DNA from: Streptomyces sp. 2114.4
GTDB taxonomy: Bacteria; Actinomycetota; Actinomycetes; Streptomycetales; Streptomycetaceae
Reading direction: 5' to 3'
Length of the DNA: 64,000 nucleotides
Assembly: GCF_900187385.1 (NCBI RefSeq)
Contig: NZ_FYEY01000001.1
Span: 1,054,001 to 1,118,000 of the forward strand
The stretch's first letter is position 1; each line of letters starts with the position of its first letter. Of the stretch, positions 1-7,754 are shown piece by piece. A program made the position numbers and the translations under genes. Under the pieces are notes generated by a model. The model ran no database searches and was not told the origin of the DNA. It saw only the letters and a list, made by a program, of their open reading frames with translations.

Positions 1-214
1 GGCCGCCAGGCTCGGTGCCAGGGCACACGGGCTGGCGCCGGTGACCACCACCCGGCTGGTGTCGGCCGTCGCCCGGGTGCTGCCCCGCGACGGCGCCCGC
101 GGCACCGTCGACGGCCGGGCGGTCGCGGCCGGGGAGCAGCCGCCGGCCCGGCGGTTGCGCAGTGTGCTCGGCGCCCTCAACGAACGGGCGGCCGACCGCT
201 ACAACCAGCGCTGA
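1..214 (+). CDS. 3' end of an unrecognised protein (window-truncated)
   Basis: The open frame enters at base 2 and stops at TGA 212-214, giving about 70 C-terminal residues ending ALNERAADRYNQR. The reading is GC3-rich and uninterrupted, as expected of a real Streptomyces gene. The stretch LVSAVARVLPRDG followed by a basic tail is reminiscent of the C-terminus of some short-chain dehydrogenases, but no nucleotide-binding or catalytic motif lies inside the visible part, so no function is assigned. It is followed by 164 bases before the dps start and is probably a separate transcription unit. Confidence 0.6.
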   Translation, partial: AARLGARAHGLAPVTTTRLVSAVARVLPRDGARGTVDGRAVAAGEQPPARRLRSVLGALNERAADRYNQR

Positions 215-302
215 CCGCGTCCGGTGCGGCCGCGCGGTCCGGGGCCCGCCCGCGGAGGCAGAGGCGGGCACGGGGGAAAGGGAAATCCCGGGGCGGGCGC
301 GT

Positions 303-327
303 GTTTTCGGGCGGAGTTGCCGGGCAC
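303..327 (+). promoter_or_regulatory. candidate sigma-B/SigH-type promoter of dps
   Basis: GTTT (303-306), a 15-nt spacer and GGGCAC (322-327) resemble the stress sigma consensus GNNT-N14-16-GGGTAY with one mismatch. It sits just upstream of the dps leader hairpin. Streptomyces dps genes are known to be stress-sigma controlled; the assignment here is by pattern only. Confidence 0.45.
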
Positions 328-333
328 GCGGAT

Positions 334-366
334 TTTCACCACAGGAAGACCCCACCTGTGGTGAAA
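334..366 (+). promoter_or_regulatory. perfect 12-bp inverted repeat in the dps leader
   Basis: TTTCACCACAGG (334-345) and its exact reverse complement (355-366) flank a 9-nt loop. The right arm ends inside the ribosome binding site (GAAAGGAG, 363-370), so the stem can act as an attenuator or mask the Shine-Dalgarno sequence; as DNA it could instead be a dyad operator. The start codon is 13 nt further on. Confidence 0.75.
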
Positions 367-378
367 GGAGACTTCACC

Positions 379-954
379 GTGGCAGCGAGCAATTCCCCCG
401 AGTACACCGTTCCCGGCATGACCGAAGCTGAAGGCGGAGAGGTCATCGGGCGGCTGCGGCTCCGCCTGCATGCGCTCAACGACCTGGCACTCACCCTCAA
501 GCATGTGCACTGGAATGTCGTGGGGCCGCATTTCATCGCCGTCCACGAAATGCTCGATCCGCAGGTCGAGGCCGTCCGTTCGATGGTCGACGCCACCGCG
601 GAACGCATCGCCACGCTCGGCGGCTCCCCGACGGGTACGCCGGGCGCCCTGACCGCCGAGCGGACCTGGGAGGACTACTCCGTCGGACGGGCGCAGGCGA
701 TCGAGCACCTGGGCGCGCTGGACGTCGTCTACTCGGGGATCATCAAGGACCATCGCGAGGCGGTGGCCGCCACCGAGAAGACGGATCCGGTGACGCAGGA
801 CCTGCTGATCGAGCATCTGCGGTCGCTGGAGCTGTTCCAGTGGTTCGTCCGGGCACACCTGGAGAGCGCCGGCGGCAAGCTGAGCACCGGCGCCGCCGAC
901 GGGGAGTTCGCGGCCGGCCGCGCGGCCGTCGACCAGGCGCGGCGCCAGCCCTGA
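379..954 (+). CDS. dps: Dps-family DNA-binding ferritin-like protein
   Basis: 191-aa Dps homologue: a dodecameric ferritin-like protein that oxidises and stores iron and compacts the nucleoid under stress. The Dps signature runs from about residue 35 (LNDLALTLKHVHWNVVGPHF) through AVHEMLDPQVEAV, followed by DATAERIATLGG; the His of KHVHWNV, the AVHEMLD His/Asp and the later Glu are the family's inter-subunit ferroxidase ligands. The GTG at 379 is chosen because GAAAGGAG lies 8 nt upstream; the longer in-frame reading from 301 would run through the leader hairpin. A short C-terminal tail after LSTGAADG is typical of Streptomyces Dps. It stands divergently from nothing; the next gene is convergent (csbD). 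Confidence 0.93.
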   Translation: MAASNSPEYTVPGMTEAEGGEVIGRLRLRLHALNDLALTLKHVHWNVVGPHFIAVHEMLDPQVEAVRSMVDATAERIATLGGSPTGTPGALTAERTWEDYSVGRAQAIEHLGALDVVYSGIIKDHREAVAATEKTDPVTQDLLIEHLRSLELFQWFVRAHLESAGGKLSTGAADGEFAAGRAAVDQARRQP

Positions 955-1064
955 GCCGCACCGGGGCGGGCCCCGGCAGCCGCGCCGGTCACCGGGCCCG
1001 GCCCCGCCGTTGCCCAAGGTGTGACGGCGGGGCCGGGCCGTCAGGGCGTGCACCAGGGCCTGCC

Positions 1065-1238
1065 TCAGCGCTTGAAGGTGTCCCTCCTCTTTTCCACTGC
1101 CTGCCGCATTTTCCCCATGGCCTGTTCCGTTCTCCCTCTCCGCTGCAGGCTTTTGTTGCCGAGGGCCTTTCCGGTCGTTTCCTTGGCCTTTCCCTCGACG
1201 ATATGGCCGATGTTCCTGGCCTTCTTTCCCATACCCAT
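1065..1238 (-). CDS. CsbD-family stress protein
   Basis: 57-aa hydrophilic protein starting MGMGKKARNIGH with KAKETTGKALGN and QAMGKMRQAVEK, the CsbD-type helical repeat pattern seen in general-stress proteins of unknown molecular role. The ATG at 1238 follows GAAGGAGT with good spacing, so the seven extra upstream residues of the open frame are discarded. It starts only 17 nt after the gvpK stop in the same direction and is probably the last cistron of the gas vesicle operon. Such genes are normally driven by stress sigma factors, which agrees with the neighbouring dps. A second family member is at 46783-46977. Confidence 0.85.
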   Translation of the reverse strand: MGMGKKARNIGHIVEGKAKETTGKALGNKSLQRRGRTEQAMGKMRQAVEKRRDTFKR

Positions 1239-1255
1239 GGTGTACTCCTTCGAGG

Positions 1256-1663
1256 TCATTCAGCGGGTGGCAGCAGGGTCCCGAGCGGACCGAGATCCAA
1301 ATTCAGGTCCTGCATCGAAAGGTCGTACTGCGCGCAGAGTTCCACCATCCGGTCGTGGAGGATCATCAGCGTCGCTCCCAGGCGTTCCTCCTGTTCCTCA
1401 GTGAGGTCTCCGGCATCGACCCGTTGCAGGGCCTGGCGTTCCATGAGCTGGCGCAGCAGCTCGACCAGGGTGAGGACGAGCTTGATCAGATCCCGCTCGA
1501 CCGTGTCGGGGTCGGCGCTGACCCGGTGTGCCGGCCTTCGTGGTCCCGGCCCGGCCGGGGGCCGGACGTCCTGTGGTGTCGGGGGCAGCAGCTGGAAGGC
1601 GCGGGCGGCCGCATCGGCGACATCGTCGAAGCGGCTGCCGGGGCGGCGGTCACCGGCTGTCAT
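1256..1663 (-). CDS. gvpK: gas vesicle protein GvpK
   Basis: 135 aa. The GvpK core starts near residue 48 (SADPDTVERDLIKLVLTLVE) and continues LLRQLMERQALQRVDAGDLTEEQEERLG, a helical region conserved in all GvpK proteins; the first 45 residues are a Pro/Arg-rich extension. GvpK is an accessory assembly factor, not a main shell protein. The start at 1663 overlaps the 3' end of gvpS by 14 nt, so translation is probably coupled. It is the last gvp gene of the operon and is followed by csbD. Confidence 0.93.
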   Translation of the reverse strand: MTAGDRRPGSRFDDVADAAARAFQLLPPTPQDVRPPAGPGPRRPAHRVSADPDTVERDLIKLVLTLVELLRQLMERQALQRVDAGDLTEEQEERLGATLMILHDRMVELCAQYDLSMQDLNLDLGPLGTLLPPAE

Positions 1664-1901
1664 CGTCGTCCCGTACCAGGGGCGCGGTGGAGCGCCACGG
1701 GGAGGGGTTCTGTTCGCTGATGGAGACGATCAGGGCGCGCAGCGAGACGCGTACGAGGTCGATATCGGCGATGGACAGGACGATGTCTCCGGTGAGGACC
1801 ACGCCTCCGCTGAGCAGCCGGTCCAGCAGGTCGATCAGGGCGATCTGCCGGTCCGGCAGGGGCTCGTCCGCCCTGGCCGGCGGCCCGCCCGCCGGCCTCA
1901 C
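1650..1901 (-). CDS. gvpS: gas vesicle GvpA/J-like protein GvpS
   Basis: 83 aa, starting MRPAGGPPARADEPLPD (GTG). The body (IALIDLLDRLLSGGVVLTGD, then VLSIADIDLVRVSLRALIVS) is the GvpA-fold pattern: an amphipathic helix, a beta hairpin with GVVLTGDI, and a second helix. The start is set by the GTGA overlap with the gvpL stop (TGA 1900-1898). The open frame extends far upstream, but that part is only a shadow of gvpL. GvpS-type proteins are minor GvpA paralogues found in actinobacterial clusters. Confidence 0.88.
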   Translation of the reverse strand: MRPAGGPPARADEPLPDRQIALIDLLDRLLSGGVVLTGDIVLSIADIDLVRVSLRALIVSISEQNPSPWRSTAPLVRDDDDSR

Positions 1902-2719
1902 GGGGCGGCTCGCTTCAGCGGTTCGGCTTCGGGGGGCGTGGCGAAGGAGTACGGGGCCCAGGGCCCGGTGACCTCGACGCGCACCCCGGAGCTTCCCTCC
2001 GCCGCCCGGGTGACCTCGGCCCGGAAGCTCTCGCCGTGCTCCAGCGGGACGAGGTAGGCGTCGTTGATGACGTTCTCCCCCGGGCCGCGGGCGAGTTCGC
2101 CCTGCTGCACCCGGTGCTGGACCCGGTCCACCGCATGGCCGCGGGCCGCGTCCTCGACGCGCCGGGCGACCTCTTCGGCGTCCCGGTAGGCGTCCTCTCG
2201 GGCGTGCCGCTGCGCCTTGCGGTGGCTGAGGTAGGCCCGTCCGGGGCTCAGGTCCGCGTCCGCGGGCGGCCCTGCGGGCCGGCCGGTGGCCGCGGGCGCC
2301 TCGACATAGATCTTGACGCCCCACTCCGTGTGCGCGGCCAGGTCGGCCAGCCGCTCGGCGAACGCCTCCTGACGGGTGTCGAGCATCTGCCGCACCCGCG
2401 CGTCGTCGAGGTACACCGTCGCCAGACGGAGCGGCAGGACGGTGGTGCGGGCGGCCAGCGCCTCGATCACCCGGTGGTGGGCGCGGGCCACCGACTCCAG
2501 CCAGTCCAGGTCCTCCAGATGCGCGCGCAGTGCGGACTCCTCGAAGTCCCGCTCGGGTACGGCGCCCACGGCGACCACCACCTCGCCGTGGTCTCCCGCG
2601 CGCACCAGGTGCACCGGCCCGTCCGCGACTCCCGGCAGTCCGGTCAGGGCGTCCTCCAGCGAGCCGTCGGGGTCCTGCGCGACGGCGTAGGCGTAGGTGA
2701 CGGTCGTCTCGGTCGTCAT
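1898..2719 (-). CDS. gvpL: gas vesicle protein of the GvpF/GvpL family (GvpL)
   Basis: 273 aa. The N-terminus (VTYAYAVAQDPDG) and PVHLVRAGDHGEVVVAVGAV are the ferredoxin-like N-terminal module of GvpF/L; HHRVIEALAARTTVLPLRL is the family's most conserved stretch, followed by a long helical region (residues about 115-215) and the C-terminal VEVTGPWAPYSF motif. GvpF/L proteins bind the shell protein GvpA and take part in nucleating vesicles. It starts with ATGA overlapping the gvpJ stop and ends overlapping gvpS, so gvpJ-L-S-K form a tightly coupled unit. It is the longer of two F/L paralogues here. Confidence 0.93.
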   Translation of the reverse strand: MTTETTVTYAYAVAQDPDGSLEDALTGLPGVADGPVHLVRAGDHGEVVVAVGAVPERDFEESALRAHLEDLDWLESVARAHHRVIEALAARTTVLPLRLATVYLDDARVRQMLDTRQEAFAERLADLAAHTEWGVKIYVEAPAATGRPAGPPADADLSPGRAYLSHRKAQRHAREDAYRDAEEVARRVEDAARGHAVDRVQHRVQQGELARGPGENVINDAYLVPLEHGESFRAEVTRAAEGSSGVRVEVTGPWAPYSFATPPEAEPLKRAAP

Positions 2720-3261
2720 GACTCGTCCCGCCGCTTGCTACGGGGCGCGGCCCGTTTGGTGCGCGACGTGCGCGTGGGCCGAGCGGGGCGGCGGGGGGCG
2801 GCCGGGCGGTCTGTCTCCTCGTACTCCTCCGCCTCGTCGGCCTCCTCATCGGCCTCCCCGGCTTCGTCCCCGGCGTCCTCCTCGGCTTCCTCGTACTCCT
2901 CTGCCGGGGACAGCTCGGCGCCCTCGCGCAGGGCCGCGATCTCGGCGCGCAGCCGCTTGTTCTCCTCCGCGAGCGAGTGGTGGCCGTCGGCGGCGCGTGA
3001 GGAGAGTGAGGGGTCGTGCTCCCACCAGTCGATGCCCATCTCCTTCGCCTTGTCCACCGAGGCGATCAGCAGGCGCAGCTTGATGGTGAGCAGTTCGATG
3101 TCCAGCAGATTGATCTGGATGTCGCCCGCGATGACGATGCCCTTGTCCAGGACCCGCTCCAGGATGTCGGCGAGATTGGCCGAGGAGCCCTGGCCGCTGT
3201 ACGGGCCGGCCCTGGACGGGTAGTCACCCATCCTCCGGGCGACGGGTTCGTTCACGGCCAC
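2716..3261 (-). CDS. gvpJ: gas vesicle protein GvpJ with a long charged tail
   Basis: 181 aa. Residues about 27-85 are a GvpA/J core (LADILERVLDKGIVIAGDIQ, LLDIELLTIKLRLLIASVDKAKEMGIDWWE). After a short coiled-coil-like segment (LAEENKRLRAEIAALREG) comes a strongly acidic run (residues about 120-150, mostly Glu/Asp) and then a strongly basic end (RRPARPTRTSRTKRAAP). GvpJ is a minor shell or nucleation component. The GTG at 3261 follows GAGG; a second GTG two codons on is an alternative. The terminal ATGA overlaps gvpL. The charge-segregated tail is much more extreme than the core requires. Confidence 0.92.
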   Translation of the reverse strand: MAVNEPVARRMGDYPSRAGPYSGQGSSANLADILERVLDKGIVIAGDIQINLLDIELLTIKLRLLIASVDKAKEMGIDWWEHDPSLSSRAADGHHSLAEENKRLRAEIAALREGAELSPAEEYEEAEEDAGDEAGEADEEADEAEEYEETDRPAAPRRPARPTRTSRTKRAAPRSKRRDES

Positions 3262-3339
3262 TGCACCTCGATTCCCTCATGTCCCGGCGTGGCGACGGGT
3301 GCGCCATCCCGCGTCCCGCCGCCGCGCCGGCCGCCGTGG

Positions 3340-3594
3340 TCAGGTGGTGTCGGTGCCCTGGGCATGGGCCCTGATCTCCTCCAGCCGGTCCAGGAGTTCG
3401 TCCTCGCGCCGGTCGAAGGCCTCCTCGGAGATCTCTCCCGCCAGCAGCGCCCGTTCCAGCTCGGCGAGTTCCTTCTCGATGGGTTCGGGGTCGTAGTACT
3501 CGTTCTCCGCGGCCTCCAGAGCGCGTTCCATGACCCATGCCACGCCGCGCACCGGCGCCAGCGGAAAGGTGGCGATCTGGCTCAACAGGCCCAT
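3340..3594 (-). CDS. gvpG: gas vesicle protein GvpG
   Basis: 84 aa. The N-terminus MGLLSQIATFPLAPVRGVAWVMERALEAA and the helical hairpin ENEYYDPEPIEKELAELERAL / DRREDELLDRLEEI are the GvpG signature. GvpG is an assembly factor that interacts with GvpF and GvpA. It begins 9 nt after the gvpF stop, and the 78 nt between its end and gvpJ hold no other gene. The length is normal for the family. Confidence 0.92.
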   Translation of the reverse strand: MGLLSQIATFPLAPVRGVAWVMERALEAAENEYYDPEPIEKELAELERALLAGEISEEAFDRREDELLDRLEEIRAHAQGTDTT

Positions 3595-3603
3595 GAGGCC
3601 TCC

Positions 3604-4317
3604 CTAGACGAAGCTGTAGGCGGGAAGCGGGCCGAGCAGCCGGAGGTCGAAGTCCTCCCCCAGCTCCTTGGCGAGCTCCTGCTCAGCGGCGAGGAAACTC
3701 TTCTCGTTGTCCCGTTCCACGAGGAAGGACACGCTCAGGAAATCGTTCCCGGCCGGCGGGGACCCGCTTTCCTCCCGGGCGAACCCGCGCAGCGCATCGA
3801 GGACTTGGCCGGCCAGCCGGTCCTGCCGTGCCTGCACCTCCTTGGAGACCAATTCGCCGAGGGCGAGTGGCAGGTCCGGGCTTCCGGTGCCGCTTCTGAT
3901 CTCCTCGTTGAGCGCACGGGCTTCATCGGACTCCCGCAGGATCTGGCGCAGCATCGCCTCCTCCTCCTGGGCGGCCTTCAGGTGGTATTCGGCGCAGCCC
4001 TCCAGCGCCTCCAACCGCTCGGTGAATTCGTCCACACGCTCCTCCAGCACGTCCCGCACGGCGTCGTCGTCGGTGGTCGTGAAGCCGAACTGCAAGGGCA
4101 GGACCGTGCCGTCGGCCATCAGCCGCTCCTGGACGGCCTGGTGGGCGGCGAGGTCGCGGCGTTTGGGACGCAGCTCCTCGGGCGCGTCGCTGACCACCGC
4201 GGAGAGCTGTTCGGTCTGCACCGTGCGCAGGGTGGACGGCGGTTTTCCCACCCCGTCCAGGCCCTCGAGCTGTTGTGGGTGGGTGGTCGCGACAATGGAG
4301 TACACGTAGACGGACAT
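3604..4317 (-). CDS. gvpF: gas vesicle protein GvpF
   Basis: 237 aa. It opens MSVYVYSIVATTHPQ, the first strand of the F/L N-terminal domain; HQAVQERLMADGTVLPLQFG is the conserved core motif, and the protein ends LRLLGPLPAYSF, the C-terminal F/L motif. A helical central region (about 90-180) separates the two. GvpF is thought to contact GvpA and cap early assemblies. It starts 3 nt after the gvpA stop and is 9 nt from gvpG. Confidence 0.93.
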   Translation of the reverse strand: MSVYVYSIVATTHPQQLEGLDGVGKPPSTLRTVQTEQLSAVVSDAPEELRPKRRDLAAHQAVQERLMADGTVLPLQFGFTTTDDDAVRDVLEERVDEFTERLEALEGCAEYHLKAAQEEEAMLRQILRESDEARALNEEIRSGTGSPDLPLALGELVSKEVQARQDRLAGQVLDALRGFAREESGSPPAGNDFLSVSFLVERDNEKSFLAAEQELAKELGEDFDLRLLGPLPAYSFV

Positions 4318-4320
4318 CGC

Positions 4321-4770
4321 TCATTCCTTTCGGCGCCGGGCCGGCCGGCGAGCCGGGCGCTCGCGCCGCTCGGCGGGCTCCTTTTGCCTCTCTTCGCGCT
4401 CCTCGTCCCCGCCGCCCTTGAGGGCGTCGGTCACCGCTTCCGCGGCCCCGGACAGCGCGCCCTTGGCCTTGCCGTGCGAACCGCCCTCGGTGACCTCGCC
4501 GACGATGTCGGTCAGCTGGGAGGGGGCCTTGCGTCCCTCCTCCAGGTCGAGGCGGTTGCAGGCCTCGGCGAAGCGCAGGTAGGTGTCGACGCTCGCCACG
4601 ACGATGCGGGCATCGATCTTGAGGATTTCGATACCCACCAGCGACACACGCACGAAGACGTCGATGACCAGCCCGCGGTCCAGGATCAGATCGAGGATGT
4701 CGTAGAGATTTCCGGAACCCCCTCCGCCGCCGGTGGCGACGGGTCCTCCGCCTTGCGGCACCACAGTCAC
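4321..4770 (-). CDS. gvpA: gas vesicle major structural protein GvpA with basic tail
   Basis: 149 aa. The GvpA core occupies residues about 20-80: [40 protein letters not shown] and [19 protein letters not shown]. It is preceded by a Gly-rich leader ([14 protein letters not shown]) and followed by about 60 extra residues that end in an Arg-rich run ([10 protein letters not shown]). Classic cyanobacterial GvpA stops soon after the core, so the tail is an actinobacterial feature. The GTG at 4770 is preceded by AAAGGAGG at 4 nt; the 17 extra upstream codons of the open frame are rejected. Confidence 0.92.
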   Translation of the reverse strand: MTVVPQGGGPVATGGGGGSGNLYDILDLILDRGLVIDVFVRVSLVGIEILKIDARIVVASVDTYLRFAEACNRLDLEEGRKAPSQLTDIVGEVTEGGSHGKAKGALSGAAEAVTDALKGGGDEEREERQKEPAERRERPARRPARRRKE

Positions 4771-4857
4771 GGTGCCTCCTTTCACCGGCCTACCCCGTCT
4801 GGTGCGGAGTGGCCGTGTCATTTGCCTGGCGATTGCTCTGCCACGGCAACCGGGGCC

Positions 4858-5250
4858 TCAACGCCGGTCGATCTGGCCTCGGGTGTAGCGGCGGGTGCGT
4901 TCGTACGCCACCAGCTCGCCCTCCTTGTCCAGCACCACCCGGTAGGTCGCCATCACGCTGGTGGTCGCGGGGACACGTTCCAGCTCCAGGACTTCCACGT
5001 CCGCCTGCCAGCCGTCCTCCGTCGGCTTCACCGAGGAGACGGCCTCCGGAGCCCGGCCCAGCAGCTCTTCCAGCTGCTCGGCCGCGTACCGCATCGCACG
5101 TGGCGCGGAAACGCGGCGGGCCGTGCGCTCCGTTTCGCTCTCGCGGCTGCCGGCCCGAACGCTGCTGGTTTTCCTGGCGGTCTTCCTGGCGGTCTTCTTA
5201 CCGGACGGACGCCGGGTTTCTCCGGCCTCGTCCTCTTCATCTGCGGCCAT
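4858..5250 (-). CDS. gvpO: gas vesicle protein GvpO
   Basis: 130 aa. Residues 1-50 are a low-complexity basic arm (KKTARKTARKTSSVR, resembling histone-H1 tails). The C-terminal half is the GvpO domain: RYAAEQLEELLGRAPEAVSS, GWQADVEVLELERVP, ATYRVVLDKEGELVAYERTR RYTRGQ. GvpO is essential for vesicle formation in haloarchaea; its mode of action is not settled. The ATG at 5250 follows GAGAGGG. It is the first gene of the operon. The 241-nt upstream gap (5251-5491) contains an AT-rich patch (5305-5320, TATATCATG on the minus strand) that is the best promoter -10 candidate. Confidence 0.9.
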   Translation of the reverse strand: MAADEEDEAGETRRPSGKKTARKTARKTSSVRAGSRESETERTARRVSAPRAMRYAAEQLEELLGRAPEAVSSVKPTEDGWQADVEVLELERVPATTSVMATYRVVLDKEGELVAYERTRRYTRGQIDRR

Positions 5251-5491
5251 GTTCCCTCTCCGGAATCGGAGGCGACATGCTGCCCGCGTCACTGCTACGC
5301 GACGCTATTACATGATATACGGGCTCAGCTCACCGCATCTTGGGCTGGTCAGGGCATTACCGGGAGGTATCGGACTATCGGTCACGAGTGCCGCGGCCCG
5401 CCCGGCGGCGTAACGTCGGGACTGTCCCGTAAGAGACGCCATGACCAAGACGTCCTGACGGTCTCGGCACGGGGAGGACCGGCGCGCCGGA

Positions 5492-7699
5492 GTGAGCCTC
5501 GATGGCACGACAGCTGTGTGCGGGTGTGCGATGACCGGCGGCGCCGGAGCCGACCCGGTGGGGCGGGCGCTGCTGTGCGCGCTGCGGGAGACCGGAGCGT
5601 CGGCCGGCGCGCTGTATGTGCTGGCGGACGACGAGCCGGTGCTGCGGCTGACCGTCATGAGCGGGCTCCCGGCGACTTTCCTGGTGCCCTGGAGCCGGGT
5701 GGCGCTGGCAGCGCCGATCCCGGTCGCCGTCGCCTCGCGCGAACAGCGCCTGGTGTGGGCCGGCGGCCGGCGGCAGCTGTCCCGTGACTTCCCCCGTACC
5801 GCGGTGGCCGTGCCCTATGAGTTCTCGCTGGCGGCCGCGCCGGTCGGCACCACCACCGGCCCCCGGGGCGCGCTGCTGTTGCTGTGGCCCGCCGGCCACG
5901 CACCGCGGCTCGCGGCGGACGAGCGCACGGCGATGGAGGCCTCGTGCCGGCACCTGGCGGCGCTGCTGCGGCAACACCCCCGGCCCGAAGACCCCGATCC
6001 CCGGCCCGAACACCCCGCTCCCCGGCCCGAACACTCCGCTCCCCCGTCGGATGGGCCGCGGGTGCTGACCATCCCGCCGGCGCGGCACGTGAGTCCGCAC
6101 GAGGCGCTGGCGGCGGCCGACTGCCTGGAGCGGCTGCCCGGTGGCTGCTGCGCCCTCGACCTGGAAGGACGCATCACCCTGGTGACGACCGGCGCGGCGA
6201 GCCTGCTCGGTGAGCGGGACACCCGGCTGCTCGGCGCCCGCCCCTGGGAGATCCTGCCGTGGCTGCGCGACCCGGCCTTCGAGGACCGCTACCGCGCCGC
6301 GGTGATCAGCCGTCGGCCGATGTCGTTCACCGCCTGCCGGCCACCGGATCAGTGGCTGACCTTCCGGCTGTTCCCGGACGGCAGGGGCCTGAGCGTGTGG
6401 ATCAGCCCCTCGGACAAGGATTACCGCCCGGTGGAGCCGTATCCCACACCGGCCGACGTCATGCCCGCACGGGCCGGCCAGATCTACCACGTGCTGCATC
6501 TTGCGGCCGCCCTCACCGAGGCCGTGGGGGTCCAGGACGTCGTGGATCTCGTCGCCGACCAGATCGTGCCGGCGTTCGGAGCCCAAGGGATGATCATGTA
6601 CTCCGCCGAGGCGGGCCGGCTGCGGACCATCGGCCATCGCGGCTACTCCGCCGAGGCCGTCGCCACCTTCGAGGGCGTCGCCCTCGGCGCCGCCGTCAGC
6701 CCCGCCGTCCACGCCCTCGCCACCGGGGAACCCAGCTTCTACACCACCCGCGAGGAGATGGAACGCGAATACCCGGGGCTGCCGCAGCTGACCGGCAAGG
6801 CGGCCCGGGCGGTGCTGCCGCTGATCGTGTCCGGCCGCCCGGTGGGCTGCTGCATCCTCTCGTACACCCGGCCCCGTACGTTCAGCCAGGACGAGCGCCA
6901 GGTCCTCACCTCACTCGCGGGCCTGATCGCCCAGGCCCTCGACCGTGCCCGCCTGTACGACACCAAGCAGCAACTGGCGCACGATCTGCAGGCCGCCCTG
7001 CTGCCGCACGGCCTGCCCCGCGTACCGGGCTTCGCCGTCGCCGCCCGCTACCTGCCGGCGACCCGCGGTATGGACATCGGCGGCGACTTCTACGATCTGA
7101 TCCGCCTCGACGACGACAGCATCGCTGCCGTCATCGGCGATGTACAGGGCCACAACGCGGCCGCCGCCGCCTTCATGGGGCAGGCCCGCACCGCCGTCCG
7201 CGCCTATGCGACCGCCGGGGCCTCCCCCGCCGAGGTGCTGGCGCGGACGAACCGGCTGCTGGCCGACCTGGACCCGGATCTGTTCACCAGCTGCCTGTAC
7301 GTCCACATCGACCTGCGGACACGGCGGGCGTGCCTGGCCGGCGCCGGCCATCCACCGCCCCTGCTCCGCCACCCCGACCGGCACACCACGGTGCTGCACG
7401 TCCCTCCGGGGCTGCTCCTGGGCATCGAGCCCGGCGCCCGGTACACCGCCACGGAGATCACCCTGCCGCCGCAGTCCGTGCTGGCCCTGTACACCGACGG
7501 CCTGGTCGAAACGCCGGGAACGGATCCGGAGCACTCCGTCGCCGACCTCGCCCGGCGCCTCAACGACGCGCCACCGGTGGGTCCGGAACGTCTCGCCGAC
7601 ACCCTCCTGGAGTACCGGCAGGACGATACGGACCGGCAGGACGACGTGGCCCTGATGCTGCTCGCCGCCTTGCCGGCCGGGCCGGTCACACCCGTCTGA
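5492..7699 (+). CDS. SpoIIE/PP2C-type phosphatase with GAF and PAS-like sensors
   Basis: 735 aa, soluble. An N-terminal GAF-like region (about 20-155) is followed by a repeated Pro-rich linker (about 160-187, RPEDPDP/RPEHPAP/RPEHSAP), a PAS-like segment (about 205-300), a GAF domain (about 326-485) and a SpoIIE-type PP2C phosphatase (about 500-725). Metal ligands are visible in MDIGGDFYDL, IGDVQGHNA, ALYTDGLVE and RQDDVALML. Such proteins dephosphorylate anti-sigma-factor antagonists and so switch sigma-B-like factors. It diverges from the gvp operon, which makes it a plausible regulator of these stress genes, but no direct evidence exists. GTG 5492 has a distant GGGGAGG; ATG 5531 is an alternative start. 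Confidence 0.88.
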   Translation: MSLDGTTAVCGCAMTGGAGADPVGRALLCALRETGASAGALYVLADDEPVLRLTVMSGLPATFLVPWSRVALAAPIPVAVASREQRLVWAGGRRQLSRDFPRTAVAVPYEFSLAAAPVGTTTGPRGALLLLWPAGHAPRLAADERTAMEASCRHLAALLRQHPRPEDPDPRPEHPAPRPEHSAPPSDGPRVLTIPPARHVSPHEALAAADCLERLPGGCCALDLEGRITLVTTGAASLLGERDTRLLGARPWEILPWLRDPAFEDRYRAAVISRRPMSFTACRPPDQWLTFRLFPDGRGLSVWISPSDKDYRPVEPYPTPADVMPARAGQIYHVLHLAAALTEAVGVQDVVDLVADQIVPAFGAQGMIMYSAEAGRLRTIGHRGYSAEAVATFEGVALGAAVSPAVHALATGEPSFYTTREEMEREYPGLPQLTGKAARAVLPLIVSGRPVGCCILSYTRPRTFSQDERQVLTSLAGLIAQALDRARLYDTKQQLAHDLQAALLPHGLPRVPGFAVAARYLPATRGMDIGGDFYDLIRLDDDSIAAVIGDVQGHNAAAAAFMGQARTAVRAYATAGASPAEVLARTNRLLADLDPDLFTSCLYVHIDLRTRRACLAGAGHPPPLLRHPDRHTTVLHVPPGLLLGIEPGARYTATEITLPPQSVLALYTDGLVETPGTDPEHSVADLARRLNDAPPVGPERLADTLLEYRQDDTDRQDDVALMLLAALPAGPVTPV

Positions 7700-7754
7700 C
7701 CCGCCGGGTGCACCCGCCTGCCCCGGGGGAACCCACCCATGACATGGCGTCAGT

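Noticed and set aside
1650..2849. 399-codon minus-strand open frame that would make a large GvpS
   Set aside because: Only the last 83 codons carry the GvpS fold; the remainder is a frame-shifted shadow of gvpL. The GTGA overlap marks the true start.
3016..5787. Long plus-strand open frame across the gas vesicle operon
   Set aside because: Antisense to five recognised gvp genes; no ribosome site and no recognisable domain.
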